The notes: generated by a model from the letters alone, not told the origin. A stretch of 64,000 nucleotides of DNA from a bacterium 336/3 (GCA_001281695.1 LJIE01000001.1:316107-380106); one strand, 5' to 3'; positions 29,001 to 38,654 are shown, numbered from the stretch's first letter. Numbers and translations: made by a program.

Positions 29001-29493
29001 AAATCTTGGAAAGCACTGGAATGGACAAATACAAATAAAAAACAATCAGATTCAGAATCAGTCAGATTTTTTGGTAAATCGGAATTTTAAAATAAATGCT
29101 TTAAGTTTTCAACCACAAGTAGCATATCAACCCTCCAATAATTGGCGATTGAGCATTGCATTTCTACAAAATGACAAACAAAATGAATTTGGCAATGAAA
29201 AAGTCAATTTACAAGAGTGGAGTAGTGAATTGCGTTGGAGTAAACCTTCTTTTTTTGTTCTATCAGCTCAAATCCGTTTGGTAGATATTCGTTTTACAGG
29301 CGAAACGGCTTCACCAGTAGCTTATGAAATGTTAGAAGCCTTGCAAACAGGTAAAAATTGGGTATGGACAGCTACCTATCAACAACGTTTGGCAAACGGA
29401 CTTCAAATAAATATTCTTTATAATGGTAGAAAAATACCAAGTCAATCTAAAATTATTCACTTTGGACAGGTGCAAGCGGGAGTGTTATTCTAA
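26017..29493 (+). CDS. Large secreted outer-membrane beta-strand-rich protein
   Basis: 1158 aa with a leader ending LQAQ. The N-terminal 130 residues form a strand-rich domain; then comes NSSLNLQLEGKITPDVTLKA, LNDQQVPFQPEGNTQQ and LDRILIEL, phrases I associate with large Bacteroidota surface proteins of the SprA kind, though this is less than half of SprA length. From about residue 330 to the end it is a series of short amphipathic strands with many aromatic and Arg/Asn residues, like a barrel. There is a possible Asp/Asn-rich loop near DDNNNNIVELNEFY. Probably a surface or outer-membrane protein; no enzymatic motif. It follows the gene at 25295 in an operon. Confidence 0.65.
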   Translation: MSKPLHIAYSQYFTSRYFFCLCILIVFHYELQAQQQCKKVALHQKITDTLTIVPNSFVFQTKDSTLRIDFNFSKNEAVWISKRDYTSTDSILVCYQTLPFSLHKQYQRRESIDTLTFFITPLIPLDKQTEKREEIISTDSIQKTGAIYRGIAIGNQQNAFVNSSLNLQLEGKITPDVTLKALLNDQQVPFQPEGNTQQVQQLDRILIELQSKKTTLQAGDVIMQNKNSEFLRYYKNVQGIQIETKQIYKDSSKSTTSFGVALAKGRFASVAVSPLEGVQGPYRLRGANNERFIVIIANTEKVYLDGKLLRRGFDADYVIDYNLAEITFNPNILITQYTRIRVDYEYTERNYSRTNLYAAHFQEYTKYTIFGQYYAETDNPRNPLAIQLSDNQKLQLSQIGDNVNQAFLNTADSVGFSNEAILYEKKDTSTISGIYPIFIYSQNPQKAFWQVAFTEIGANKGNYVLKQTLQNGRIYEWVEPLGGIPQGNYEPISLVPLPQKRQLFTLGSIWKPNQYEKVYFEMAFSKRDLNRFSSLDDQDNNGFALKTIVEHKDRYEWKKYKFESKLSYELNNPTFLPIDRFRNIEFNRDWNLNLDTLSVPEQRVENIGEIQLSLKKDIQNFISTAHIYRNRQNKLSGFQNRINFSQTKDKWLLRGEAFLLNSQQNNLEKQNSTWQRLNAEVAHQSKKITKGYVFSLDKNVLKNTQNDSITFSAMNFDEHKVFVKTTDSSKVRFSSDYSYRTDNQPVGGELKLRTIAQTIQSSLQTKANAIQSLKLLATYRNIQNFIMSNQNEENLMGRLEWTRQLWKKNIRSELIWQNTASRELQREFSYIQVPTGQGTHTWRDDNNNNIVELNEFYLAINPDERQYAKIFTPTDNYIKAFFTDINYRLNLQTPTEWSKKKGLKYALSKFSFNGSALLRRKTTEQDFLKRIFPLSNIDNQSILSVQESIRSILFFNRGNPQFGADVNFNKSNQKQLLTNGFETRELQEIGFTGRKNLGKHWNGQIQIKNNQIQNQSDFLVNRNFKINALSFQPQVAYQPSNNWRLSIAFLQNDKQNEFGNEKVNLQEWSSELRWSKPSFFVLSAQIRLVDIRFTGETASPVAYEMLEALQTGKNWVWTATYQQRLANGLQINILYNGRKIPSQSKIIHFGQVQAGVLF

Positions 29494-29572
29494 AAAAAAA
29501 TAGACTTTTTTATATCTTTTTGCCTTCTTATCCGTTATACTTGCTGTACTAAAAACACATAAACTTAACGCG

Positions 29573-32500
29573 ATGAAAAAAATATTCTTAAGCTTCGCTC
29601 TAACAGCTGGAGTAGCTTTTGGTGCTTTTAGTCAGGCGAAATTAGTAGAAAAAGTTACTAAAAAAGGTAGTGAGGTTGTAATTCCCTACGAAAAGTACGT
29701 TCTACCCAATGGCTTGACCCTAATTGTTCACGAAGACCACTCTGACCCTATTGTACATGTAGATGTAACTTACCATGTGGGCTCAGCTCGTGAAGAAATC
29801 AAAAAGTCTGGATTTGCTCACTTTTTCGAGCATATGATGTTTCAGGGATCTGATAACGTAGCAGATGAAGAACATTTCAAAATTGTTACGGAATCAGGAG
29901 GTACACTTAATGGTACAACCAACAGAGACCGTACAAATTATTTTGAAACATTGCCTTCAAATCAATTAGAAATTGCTTTATGGCTTGAAGCTGACCGTAT
30001 GGGATTTTTATTGGATGCCGTAACTCAGAAAAAATTTGAAGTACAAAGATCAACTGTAAAGAATGAACGTGGACAAAACTACGATAACCGTCCTTATGGT
30101 TTGGTTCAAGAAGTTCTTTCTAAAAATCTTTATCCTTATGGACATCCATATTCTTGGTTAACAATTGGTTATGTAGAAGATTTGGACAGAGTGGGAGCAG
30201 AAGACCTTAAAAATTTCTTCTTACGTTGGTATGGTCCTAACAATGCTGTTGTAACAGTAGGTGGTGATGTAAACCCTAAGGAAGTTATTAAATTGGTTGA
30301 AAAATACTTTGGTTCAATCCCAAAAGGACCTGAAGTAAAAAATATGACACCTATGGTGGCTTCTTTAGACAAAGATCGTTATGTGTCTTTTGAAGATCCC
30401 TATATTCGTTTGCCTTTATTTGCAATGGTTTTTCCTGTACCTCAAGCTCGTTCTAATGATGAATTTGCTTTAGACTGTTTAGCAGAAATTTTGGGACAAG
30501 GCAAAAATTCAATCATGTATCAAAAAATGGTAAAAACACAACAAGCTTTACAAGCGAATGTGTTTAGCTCTACAAGCGAATTATCGGGTGAGTTTTTCTT
30601 GCAAGTAATTCCTAACCCAGGAAAAACGCTTGCTGATATGGAAAAACTTATTCGTGAAAGTATTGCCGAATTTGAAAAACGTGGTGTTACAGATGAAGAT
30701 ATACAGAAATTTGTTGCTCAAAGAGAAGCCAGATATGTAAATCGCTTATCAAGTGTTTCTGGTAAAGTTTCTTCATTAGCTGCTTATCAGACATTTGCAG
30801 GTAACGCAAACTTTATTCAAGAGGAAATGAAGAGATTAAAAGCTCTTAAAAAAGAAGATGTCTTAAAAGTATTCAACCAATATATCAAAGGTAAGCCTTC
30901 TGTAATTTTAAGCTACTATCCTAAAGGGCAAAAAAATATTGCTGCTGAGGATAACTATACAATTAATACAACAGGTTATGTTGCTCCTAATTATGGTTAT
31001 GATGGCTTAAAATATAACAAGGCAAAAGATAATTTTGATAGAAGCAAACGCCCTATTTCTGGTGCAAGCCCTGTTGTAAATGTTCCTGCTGTTTGGAAAA
31101 AAGAATTGGATAATGGTGTAAAAATTATTGGAACAAAAAATTCTGAAACCCCTACTGTAACTTTAGTATTCAATCTTAAGAAAGGTGGGTTCCTTAATAC
31201 AACATCTGAAAAAGCTGGAGTAGCGAGTTTGCTTGGAAGTTTAATGAATGAATCTTCTCAAAACTACACTGCTGAACAAATGTCAGCGGAACTAGAAAAG
31301 CTTGGAAGTAGTATTTCTGTTTCTGTAGATGATGAAGGACTTAGCTTTAGTGTTCTGACATTAAAGAAAAACCTCGATAAAACACTGAAATTATTTGAAG
31401 AAAGATTATATAAGCCTAAATTCGATGCTGCTGAATTCGAAAGAATTAAAAAGCAAAGCATTCAAGGTTTAAAAGTTCAACAATCACAACCAACATTTAT
31501 TGCTTCAGATATTTTTGGCAGACTATTGCATGGTAATAAAGAAATCAGAGCAATTTCTGAATCTGGAACACCTGAAACTTTAGAAAAAATTACTTTGGAT
31601 GATGTAAAGGCTCTTTATGAACTTGGACAAATTACACCCCAAACATTACAAGGTAACTTGATTATAGTAGGGGATATTACAGAAGCTGAAATTTTACCAA
31701 AATTATCTTTCTTAGGTAAAGTAGGTAAAAACAAACCTGTTACAGCAACTGTAACTGAAAAAACAGGTTTCCGTACCGAATACAAACCAGAAGCTATCAA
31801 GCCTATTGAAAAAACACGTATTTATTTAATAGATAAGCCTAAGTCTGCTCAATCAGAAATTAGAATAGGATTTGTAAACCCTAACTTAAAATATGGAGCA
31901 TTAGATGAGTATTATAAAGTAGGTTTGATGAGTTATGTATTAGGTGGAGCATTCAATAGCCGTATCAACTTAAATCTTCGTGAAGATAAAGGTTGGACTT
32001 ATGGTGCAAGAGGTGCATTCTCAGGAGATAATTTCGATACTCGTTATACAGCTTCTGGTGGTATCAAAATCCAAGCTACTGATAGTGCTGTTTACGAATT
32101 CATGAAAGAAATAAGGAATTATGCAGAACAAGGTATTACAGATGCAGAACTAACATTTACAAAAGCATCTATTGGCCAATCTGAAGCTTTACGTTACGAA
32201 ACAGGCTTCCAAAAAGCAGGTTTCCTAAACAGACTTTTGGAGTACAATTTACCTACAAATTATACTCAAACTCAGAACCAAATCTTAAAAAGTATCACAA
32301 AAGAAGAAATCAATGCTTTGGCTAAGAAGCATCTACCTTACAACAACATGCTTATTGTGATAGTAGGTGATAAATCTGTGGTATTGAAAGGTTTAGGTCG
32401 TTTGGGTTACCAAATTACAGAATTGGATGCTACTGGTAAAGTATTGGCTGAGGATGTTATAAAGGCAGAAGCAGAAAAAGCCACAAAAACAGCTAATGAT

Positions 32501-32632
32501 GCCAAAGCAAAGGCTGAAGCCGAAGCGAAAGCGAAAGCAGATGAAGAAGCTAAGAAAAAAGCTGAAGAAGAAGCTGGTAAAAAAGGCAAAAAGAAGAAAA
32601 AGAAAAAATCTAAAGACGAGGAATCTAAATAA
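29573..32632 (+). CDS. M16-family zinc metallopeptidase with a Lys/Glu/Ala-rich tail
   Basis: 1019 aa with a signal peptide ending FSQ. The inverted zinc motif HxxEH is His83-Phe-Phe-Glu-His87 in FAHFFEHMMF, with the third ligand in the following KNERGQNYDNRP region. Four M16 half-domains are present (about 45-250, 260-480, 530-740, 750-960), of which the second pair lacks the zinc motif, as in pitrilysin and insulysin-type enzymes and the BacR-like Bacteroidota pairs. A 59-residue C-terminal tail is made almost only of Lys, Ala and Glu, ending with a run of Lys. The enzyme should degrade peptides in the periplasm. It ends at a strong terminator. Confidence 0.9.
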   Translation: MKKIFLSFALTAGVAFGAFSQAKLVEKVTKKGSEVVIPYEKYVLPNGLTLIVHEDHSDPIVHVDVTYHVGSAREEIKKSGFAHFFEHMMFQGSDNVADEEHFKIVTESGGTLNGTTNRDRTNYFETLPSNQLEIALWLEADRMGFLLDAVTQKKFEVQRSTVKNERGQNYDNRPYGLVQEVLSKNLYPYGHPYSWLTIGYVEDLDRVGAEDLKNFFLRWYGPNNAVVTVGGDVNPKEVIKLVEKYFGSIPKGPEVKNMTPMVASLDKDRYVSFEDPYIRLPLFAMVFPVPQARSNDEFALDCLAEILGQGKNSIMYQKMVKTQQALQANVFSSTSELSGEFFLQVIPNPGKTLADMEKLIRESIAEFEKRGVTDEDIQKFVAQREARYVNRLSSVSGKVSSLAAYQTFAGNANFIQEEMKRLKALKKEDVLKVFNQYIKGKPSVILSYYPKGQKNIAAEDNYTINTTGYVAPNYGYDGLKYNKAKDNFDRSKRPISGASPVVNVPAVWKKELDNGVKIIGTKNSETPTVTLVFNLKKGGFLNTTSEKAGVASLLGSLMNESSQNYTAEQMSAELEKLGSSISVSVDDEGLSFSVLTLKKNLDKTLKLFEERLYKPKFDAAEFERIKKQSIQGLKVQQSQPTFIASDIFGRLLHGNKEIRAISESGTPETLEKITLDDVKALYELGQITPQTLQGNLIIVGDITEAEILPKLSFLGKVGKNKPVTATVTEKTGFRTEYKPEAIKPIEKTRIYLIDKPKSAQSEIRIGFVNPNLKYGALDEYYKVGLMSYVLGGAFNSRINLNLREDKGWTYGARGAFSGDNFDTRYTASGGIKIQATDSAVYEFMKEIRNYAEQGITDAELTFTKASIGQSEALRYETGFQKAGFLNRLLEYNLPTNYTQTQNQILKSITKEEINALAKKHLPYNNMLIVIVGDKSVVLKGLGRLGYQITELDATGKVLAEDVIKAEAEKATKTANDAKAKAEAEAKAKADEEAKKKAEEEAGKKGKKKKKKKSKDEESK

Positions 32633-32636
32633 TTCT

Positions 32637-32670
32637 AAAAGTGGGATAGCAAAACTATCCCACTTTTTTT
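32637..32670 (+). terminator. Terminator of the M16 peptidase gene
   Basis: 9-bp stem GTGGGATAG/CTATCCCAC (32641-32649, 32655-32663), loop CAAAA, then seven T. Confidence 0.87.
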
Positions 32671-32734
32671 ATGGAGTTTTTAAACCTTTCTGTATAAAAG
32701 ATGTCGAAGCTATAAAACAAATAAAATATAAATT

Positions 32735-33532
32735 ATGAAAAATATATTTTTGAGTATGCTGATAATTTCTGGAATAGGCATTTCGCATACATACGCACAA
32801 AAAAACGATAATACAGAAGCTAAAGGTCAAAATTTTAGTCTTGAAGGTGCTTTAGATTTATTCAAAAAATCAAAAAGTCTTGAAGAATTTGAAAAATTAT
32901 TAAATCAAGAAGATAATAATGTCAATAACTTAGACTTAAATAATGATGGGCAAACTGATTATGTGGTTGTGCAAGATATACAAGATAAAGAAACACACGT
33001 AATTGTACTTAGTACTTATATTAATGAAAAAGAAAAGCAGGATATTGCAACTATTGGAATTGAAAAAACAGGTAAAGAAGAAGCTATTTTGCAAATAGAA
33101 GGTGATGAAGATTTATACGCTACTAATACTATTGTTGAACCTTTTGAAGAAGAACAAAAATCAAATAAAAGAGGTCCTAGTGTATCAGACATCCAACTTG
33201 TTCGTGTAAATGTATGGTTTTGGCCTAGCGTACAATTTGTTTATGCTCCTAGTTATAGAGTTTGGGTATCTCCTCACAGATGGGGTTACTATCCTATGTG
33301 GTGGAAACCTTGGAGACCATGGGGACATGCAGTTTTTTATACTAGAACAGCACCTTTTCGAGTATATTACCGTCCAACTCCCATACGTAGAGTAGTTGTA
33401 GCTCGTAGGGTTTATGCTCCTCGTAGATCTACGACTGTAATAATTCATAAACCACATGGAAAAACTGTGGTTCATACTAATAGAAGAGGAAAGACAACAG
33501 TTGTGAAAACAAGAAAAGTACGTAGAAGATAA
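32735..33532 (+). CDS. Secreted protein with Asp-rich calcium-like loop and Trp/Arg-rich C terminus
   Basis: 265 aa with a signal peptide ending TYAQ. Residues about 35-130 include NLDLNNDGQTDYVVVQD, a DxNxDGxxD loop of the sort found in calcium-binding and EF-hand-like folds. Residues about 150-220 are full of Trp, Tyr and Pro (NVWFWPSVQFVYAPSYRVW) and the last 50 are strongly basic (RRVVVARRVYAPRR, ending TRKVRRR). I recognise this layout from other Bacteroidota secreted proteins but know no function. The basic tail suggests binding to polyanions such as LPS or nucleic acid. Monocistronic, with a terminator shared with the convergent gene. Confidence 0.7.
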   Translation: MKNIFLSMLIISGIGISHTYAQKNDNTEAKGQNFSLEGALDLFKKSKSLEEFEKLLNQEDNNVNNLDLNNDGQTDYVVVQDIQDKETHVIVLSTYINEKEKQDIATIGIEKTGKEEAILQIEGDEDLYATNTIVEPFEEEQKSNKRGPSVSDIQLVRVNVWFWPSVQFVYAPSYRVWVSPHRWGYYPMWWKPWRPWGHAVFYTRTAPFRVYYRPTPIRRVVVARRVYAPRRSTTVIIHKPHGKTVVHTNRRGKTTVVKTRKVRRR

Positions 33533-33533
33533 A

Positions 33534-33566
33534 AATAAGGTAGTGAAAACTACCTTATTTTGTTTT
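33534..33566. terminator. Bidirectional terminator between convergent genes
   Basis: 10-bp stem AATAAGGTAG/CTACCTTATT (33534-33543, 33550-33559) with a TGAAAA loop, followed by TTGTTTTT. It overlaps the stop of the leftward gene. Confidence 0.8.
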
Positions 33567-34349
33567 TAAAATACCAATGTTTTGGAGAGCTTCAACACTT
33601 TCTAAAAAATCCTCTTTCTTTTTCACTTCTATAACAATTAAAGGCTTATTCTCTAAACTATTGAGTAAATCAAAAAACTTATCAAAGCTTTGAGTACCTT
33701 TTGTAAAAGCAATATGCTCATCTGTAAAACCATGATTGCTATGCAAATGTATATACATTGCTTTTCCTTGATAACCTGCTAACCATGTATCTGGTGACAT
33801 TTTACTATCTGTAAAACAGTAAGAATGCCCTGTATCATAACAAGCTTTAAAATTTGGATGATTGATTTTTTCTAATACTCTTAAAATTAACTGAGGACTT
33901 TCCTCTCTTGTATTCTCTATAAAAATCTTAATATTTCTTTGTTCAGTTATAGGGATAAATTGTTTCCAAAATTCAGTCTGTTTTTCAATCCAAATTTCTT
34001 CATAGTTTTTTGCTGTGGAAGGAATAAAGTTTGCATGAAAAACGAGTTTATGAATATTTAATTGTGTTGCAATATCTATGGATTGTAAAATTCTAAATTG
34101 ACAAACTTCCATAATTTTAGAATCTCTGGCAACAGGGTTCAAATCATAAAAAGCTCCATGCATAGTAATTTTTTTTGAAAACCCGACTAGCATGTTTTTA
34201 TAACGACCAATGTCCTCTTGAAGAGTTTCTTTATCTAAATTCCAAGGTAAAGAAAAATAAGATAGTTCAACACCCACCCCTAAACTTTCAAATAGATTTA
34301 ATGTTTCAGGAGTGAGATTTTCCACAGAGGCTATAACTTCAAAAGACAT
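33555..34349 (-). CDS. Sugar phosphate isomerase/epimerase-like TIM-barrel protein
   Basis: 264 aa. It fits the xylose isomerase-like/AP endonuclease 2 fold: LGVGVELSYFS, TMHGAFYDLNP, KLVFHANFIP, FIENTREESP, ACYDTGHS, YIHLHSNHGFTDEH and the terminal IVIEVK strand. The metal-site Glu, Asp, His and Glu expected for this fold can be placed in ENT, DTGHS, HLHSN and IEVK. Substrate cannot be read from sequence; candidates are sugar phosphates or inositol-type compounds. It is cytoplasmic, with no leader. It is divergent from icmF and convergent with the Trp-rich gene. Confidence 0.78.
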   Translation of the reverse strand: MSFEVIASVENLTPETLNLFESLGVGVELSYFSLPWNLDKETLQEDIGRYKNMLVGFSKKITMHGAFYDLNPVARDSKIMEVCQFRILQSIDIATQLNIHKLVFHANFIPSTAKNYEEIWIEKQTEFWKQFIPITEQRNIKIFIENTREESPQLILRVLEKINHPNFKACYDTGHSYCFTDSKMSPDTWLAGYQGKAMYIHLHSNHGFTDEHIAFTKGTQSFDKFFDLLNSLENKPLIVIEVKKKEDFLESVEALQNIGILKTK

Positions 34350-34418
34350 TTTAGTAAGAAATTTGATGATATGGTAAAATTAAGAATTCTAACAAAAATA
34401 AAATTGTAAAAATTTTAT

Positions 34419-34426
34419 TATTTTTG
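34419..34426 (+). promoter_or_regulatory. Candidate -7 element for icmF
   Basis: TATTTTTG, a full match to TAnnTTTG, 27 bases before the icmF start; the nearest TTG is too close (12 bases). No cobalamin riboswitch is visible in the 104 bases upstream of icmF. Confidence 0.35.
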
Positions 34427-34453
34427 TAATAAAACCAAGATAAAACATAGAAT

Positions 34454-37400
34454 ATGCAGACAACGCCTTACAAACCTCAAAATCATATTCGTATTGTTAC
34501 GGCTGCTTCGCTATTTGATGGACATGATGCTGCTATCAATATTATGCGAAGAATTATTCAGGCATCAGGAGCCGAAGTAATCCATCTCGGACATAATCGT
34601 TCCGTTGCCGAAATTGTAGATTGTGCAATACAAGAAGATGCCCAAGCCATAGCCATTACAAGCTATCAAGGTGGACATACAGAATATTTTAAATATGCTT
34701 ATGATTTATTGAAGGAAAAAGGAGCAGGGCATATCAAAATATTTGGAGGAGGAGGTGGAACAATTCTTCCTTCAGAAATAGAAGAATTACATACTTATGG
34801 AATAACAAGAATTTATCATCCAGATGATGGCAGAGCCATGGGATTACAAGGAATGATAAATGATTTGCTTGAAAAATGCGATTTTGCAACTTATAATAAT
34901 CAGAAAACTGTAAATCCTGACTCTACTCAAGCAGAGGCTATTTCCGAAATACATTCTTTATTGGCTCAAGCAAAACTAAAAAGTCATTTGGCAATAGGCA
35001 GACTGATTTCTATTGCAGAAAACTTCCCTGAAGTTTATCAAACTATCAAAGATGAAATCGTAGGTATAAAAACTAAAATACCTGTTTTGGGTATTACAGG
35101 AACAGGAGGAGCAGGGAAATCATCCATGATTGATGAAATTGTAAGAAGATTTATTTTAGATTTTGAAGAAAAAAATATAGCTGTTATCTCCGTTGACCCT
35201 TCCAAACGCAAAACAGGTGGAGCTTTGCTGGGTGACCGTATCCGAATGAATGCTATACACAGCAATCGTGTATATATGCGTAGTTTAGCGACTCGTCAAA
35301 GCAACTTGGCTCTGAGCAAATATGTACAAGATGCTATTGATATTTGTAAATTTGCAGGTTTTGATATGTTGATTGTTGAAACTTCTGGTATTGGACAATC
35401 AGATACTGAAATTGTAGAACATTCAGATATATGTATGTATGTGATGACTTCTGAATATGGAGCAGCAACTCAACTTGAAAAAATTGATATGCTCGATTTT
35501 GCAGACATCATTGCAATCAATAAATTTGATAAAAGAGGCTCTTTGGATGCATTGCGTGATGTTCGTAAACAATATAAACGCAACAAAAACCTTTGGGAAA
35601 CACCTGATGAAGAATTACCTATCTTTGGAACAATAGCCAGTCAGTTCAACGACCCCGGCACAAACGTTCTCTATCGAAATATCATGGATAAGATTGTAGC
35701 AAAAACAAATATAAATGCTCTTCAATCCGATTTTGAGATAACAGAAAAAATGTCGGAAAAAATCTACATCATTCCTCCTGAAAGAGTTCGTTATTTGTCC
35801 GAAATCTGTGAAAACAGTGAAAGCTATGATAAATTTGTAAAGGAACAAAGTGCCATTGCTCGCCAAATGTATCAACTCAAAGGTACAATTGACATGCTGA
35901 GAGCAGATATTGGTAAAAAAACTATTGAAATCAAGGAGCAATCTGAAAATTTGGTTCATGCAGTCGAACACGTTCAAGGTGAGCCAGAATATTTATCTGA
36001 TTTGGTAAATAGATACAATCGTTTAGAAAAAAGTTTGGATGTTGAATGTAAAGCAATGCTTAAAGATTGGGACGCCACTAAAAAGCGTTACAAAGCAGAA
36101 AAATACCAATTCCAAGTTCGTGATAAAATTATAGAACAAGACTTGTATTATACATCTCTTTCAGGTACTAAAGTTCCTAAAGTAAGCTTACCTAGATACG
36201 AAGATTGGGGAGATATTTTACAATGGTTGCTTACTGAAAATGCACCAGGTTTCTTTCCTTATGCTTCAGGAGTGTTTCCTCTTAAACGAGAAGGTGAAGA
36301 CCCAACTCGTATGTTCGCAGGTGAGGGTGGACCCGAAAGAACAAACAAACGTTTTCATTATGTATCAAAGGGACTTCCTGCCAAACGTTTATCAACAGCT
36401 TTTGATAGTGTAACACTTTATGGCGAAAATCCAGACCACAGACCTGATATTTATGGTAAAATTGGAAATTCAGGTGTAAATGTTGCTACACTGGATGATG
36501 CAAAAAAACTTTATTCAGGATTTAATCTTTGTGACCCTGCAACTTCTGTTTCCATGACCATCAATGGTCCTGCTCCCATGATTCTTGCATTCTTTATGAA
36601 TGTAGCCATTGACCAACAATGTGAGTTATATATCAAGAAAAATGGTTTGGAGACTGAAATAAATGCTAAAATTGAAGAAATTTATAAGAAGAAAGGTTTA
36701 CCAAGACCTCGCTACAATGCAGATAACTTACCAGAAGGCAATGATGGCTTAGGTTTGATGCTCTTAGGTGTAACAGGTGAGCAAGTATTGCCCAAAGATG
36801 TATATGACCAAATTAAAGCTTATACACTTTCGCAAGTTCGTGGAACAGTACAAGCTGATATTCTCAAAGAAGACCAAGCTCAAAATACTTGTATCTTCTC
36901 TACAGAGTTTGCCTTACGTATGATGGGCGATATTCAGCAGTATTTTATCAACAAAAAAGTAAGAAACTTTTATTCAGTTTCTATTTCTGGTTATCATATT
37001 GCTGAGGCTGGAGCAAATCCTATTACTCAATTAGCTCTGACGCTTTCTAATGGCTTCACATTTGTAGAATATTATTTGAGTAGAGGAATGCATATTGATG
37101 ATTTTGCTCCTAATTTATCTTTCTTTTTCTCTAATGGTATGGACCCAGAATACTCTGTTTTGGGACGTGTTGCAAGACGTATTTGGTCGAAAGCAATGAG
37201 ATACAAATATGGAGGAAATGACAGAAGTCAAAAATTAAAATACCATATTCAAACATCGGGACGTAGTTTGCATGCTCAAGAAATAGCGTTCAACGATATT
37301 AGAACGACACTACAAGCTCTTTATGCAATTTATGATAACTGTAATTCATTGCATACCAATGCTTATGATGAGGCAATTACAACGCCCACTGAAGAAAGTG

Positions 37401-37939
37401 TGAGAAGAGCAATGGCTATCCAACTCATTATCAATCATGAGTTGGGACTTGCTAAAAATGAAAATCCTCTACAAGGAGCATTTATTATCGAAGAGCTGAC
37501 TGATCTGGTAGAACAAGCAGTACTAAATGAGTTCAAATCTATTTCAGAACGTGGTGGTGTATTAGGTGCTATGGAAAGAATGTATCAACGTAGTAAGGTA
37601 CAAGAAGAAAGTATGCACTACGAAATGAAAAAGCATACAGGAGAGTTACCTATTATGGGAGTAAATACATTCTTAGACCCTAAAGGCTCTCCAACAGTTA
37701 TACCCGCTGAAGTAATTAGAAGTACCACTGAAGAAAAAGAATTCCAAATTGCTCAACGAAATGCTTTCCATTCCCGAAATTCTGAAAATTCGGCTGTAAT
37801 GCTTAAATATCTCCAGAAAATAGCCATTGAAAACGGAAATATTTTTGAAGCCTTGATGGAAACAGCTAAATATTGCAGTTTAGGACAAATGTCAAATGCC
37901 TTATACTTGGTAGGGGGACAATATAGAAGAAATATGTAA
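34454..37939 (+). CDS. icmF: Fused isobutyryl-CoA mutase IcmF (B12-dependent)
   Basis: 1161 aa in one frame. Order: B12-binding domain (1-140) with DGHDAA, where His24 is the cobalt ligand, and the GGGGGT loop; MeaB-like GTPase (about 180-420) with the P-loop [10 protein letters not shown] (Lys222); linker; then the substrate barrel (about 560-1161) with [43 protein letters not shown] and GEGGPERTN. This matches IcmF, where Phe and Gln replace the Tyr and Arg of methylmalonyl-CoA mutase. It interconverts isobutyryl- and n-butyryl-CoA, with its own GTPase chaperone. No other acyl-CoA gene is adjacent. It is transcribed alone. Confidence 0.95.
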   Translation: MQTTPYKPQNHIRIVTAASLFDGHDAAINIMRRIIQASGAEVIHLGHNRSVAEIVDCAIQEDAQAIAITSYQGGHTEYFKYAYDLLKEKGAGHIKIFGGGGGTILPSEIEELHTYGITRIYHPDDGRAMGLQGMINDLLEKCDFATYNNQKTVNPDSTQAEAISEIHSLLAQAKLKSHLAIGRLISIAENFPEVYQTIKDEIVGIKTKIPVLGITGTGGAGKSSMIDEIVRRFILDFEEKNIAVISVDPSKRKTGGALLGDRIRMNAIHSNRVYMRSLATRQSNLALSKYVQDAIDICKFAGFDMLIVETSGIGQSDTEIVEHSDICMYVMTSEYGAATQLEKIDMLDFADIIAINKFDKRGSLDALRDVRKQYKRNKNLWETPDEELPIFGTIASQFNDPGTNVLYRNIMDKIVAKTNINALQSDFEITEKMSEKIYIIPPERVRYLSEICENSESYDKFVKEQSAIARQMYQLKGTIDMLRADIGKKTIEIKEQSENLVHAVEHVQGEPEYLSDLVNRYNRLEKSLDVECKAMLKDWDATKKRYKAEKYQFQVRDKIIEQDLYYTSLSGTKVPKVSLPRYEDWGDILQWLLTENAPGFFPYASGVFPLKREGEDPTRMFAGEGGPERTNKRFHYVSKGLPAKRLSTAFDSVTLYGENPDHRPDIYGKIGNSGVNVATLDDAKKLYSGFNLCDPATSVSMTINGPAPMILAFFMNVAIDQQCELYIKKNGLETEINAKIEEIYKKKGLPRPRYNADNLPEGNDGLGLMLLGVTGEQVLPKDVYDQIKAYTLSQVRGTVQADILKEDQAQNTCIFSTEFALRMMGDIQQYFINKKVRNFYSVSISGYHIAEAGANPITQLALTLSNGFTFVEYYLSRGMHIDDFAPNLSFFFSNGMDPEYSVLGRVARRIWSKAMRYKYGGNDRSQKLKYHIQTSGRSLHAQEIAFNDIRTTLQALYAIYDNCNSLHTNAYDEAITTPTEESVRRAMAIQLIINHELGLAKNENPLQGAFIIEELTDLVEQAVLNEFKSISERGGVLGAMERMYQRSKVQEESMHYEMKKHTGELPIMGVNTFLDPKGSPTVIPAEVIRSTTEEKEFQIAQRNAFHSRNSENSAVMLKYLQKIAIENGNIFEALMETAKYCSLGQMSNALYLVGGQYRRNM

Positions 37940-37954
37940 ACTTAATAAACGTGA

Positions 37955-37983
37955 AAAAAGCCGAGCTTAGCTCGGCTTTTTAA
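37955..37983. terminator. Bidirectional terminator after icmF
   Basis: Strong stem AAGCCGAGC/GCTCGGCTT with a TTA loop, an A run before and a T run after. It also suits the leftward phasin-like gene. Confidence 0.87.
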
Positions 37984-38005
37984 TTTCATAACAGTTGAAG
38001 AGGAA

Positions 38006-38428
38006 TTACTTAGCAGGTTGGCAAAGATCAATTACTTTCAATACTGTTTCTTTAGCGAAATCAGCGTTCATGTAGTCAGCAGCTTTCCAATCAGCACCTT
38101 TCTTAGAAGATTTTTTCCAAAATTCTAAGTCCATTGCGGTAGTGATGTTCTTCTGGAAATGTTTCACTTGTGAGTTTAACACTTCGTTTAATTCTTCTAC
38201 AGATTTCACTTGAGCTACACGAATCAAAGAATCGAACCAGTTAGAAGCAAGTGTTTCGTTAGCTTCTACAGCTTCTTTAACAAACTCAGGAGCGTTATCG
38301 AAACCTACAGTCTTCTTTACGTTAGTGAATGCGTCTTTCAAAGTGTTTTTCACTTTTACTAAGCTTTCTTGATTTTGTTCTGCCATTTTGTTTACTGTTT
38401 CAGTAGCAGCGTTTTTTGCAGTTGCCAT
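38006..38428 (-). CDS. Phasin-like helical protein
   Basis: 140 aa, no leader, amphipathic and alpha-helical. It opens with an Ala/Lys-rich segment and has NWFDSLIRVAQVKSVEELNEVLNSQ and a following KHFQKNITTAMDL segment; the phrase about a sequence of 'LA..KS.EEL...QS...K' is the usual phasin pattern. Phasins coat polyhydroxyalkanoate granules, but no PHA synthase gene is in the window, so the assignment is inference. It could also be another cytoplasmic coiled-coil protein. The promoter match is among the best of the window, suggesting strong expression. It is transcribed alone. Confidence 0.55.
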   Translation of the reverse strand: MATAKNAATETVNKMAEQNQESLVKVKNTLKDAFTNVKKTVGFDNAPEFVKEAVEANETLASNWFDSLIRVAQVKSVEELNEVLNSQVKHFQKNITTAMDLEFWKKSSKKGADWKAADYMNADFAKETVLKVIDLCQPAK

Positions 38429-38475
38429 AATAGTATATGTTAAGGGTTATACAATGTTTTTCTAAATTGTTGATA

Positions 38476-38507
38476 CAAAATTACGATTAGCTCTTAAGTC
38501 CTGCAAA
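38476..38507 (-). promoter_or_regulatory. Promoter of the phasin-like gene
   Basis: Minus strand: TTTG (38507-38504), 20-base spacer, TAATTTTG (38483-38476), a full consensus match; leader to the ATG about 40 bases. Confidence 0.65.
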
Positions 38508-38654
38508 CATTCACTAAGAAATTTTGCACTTTTTTCTTTTTTTTTAACAAAAATTGATTTTTTTTGATTTTAAAATATAATTATTTCAAGATATTCCAAA
38601 TTTTATTCTGCATGCATACATATTATTTAAAAGCTGTGTTAAATTATAGATAAA

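Noticed and set aside
32407-32589. Ala/Ser/Phe-rich minus-strand frame at the peptidase tail
   Set aside because: It arises from the repetitive Lys/Ala/Glu codons of the M16 tail and has no independent support.
34350-34453. Cobalamin riboswitch before icmF
   Set aside because: The gap is 104 bases and shows no B12-box-like conserved sequence or the expected stems.
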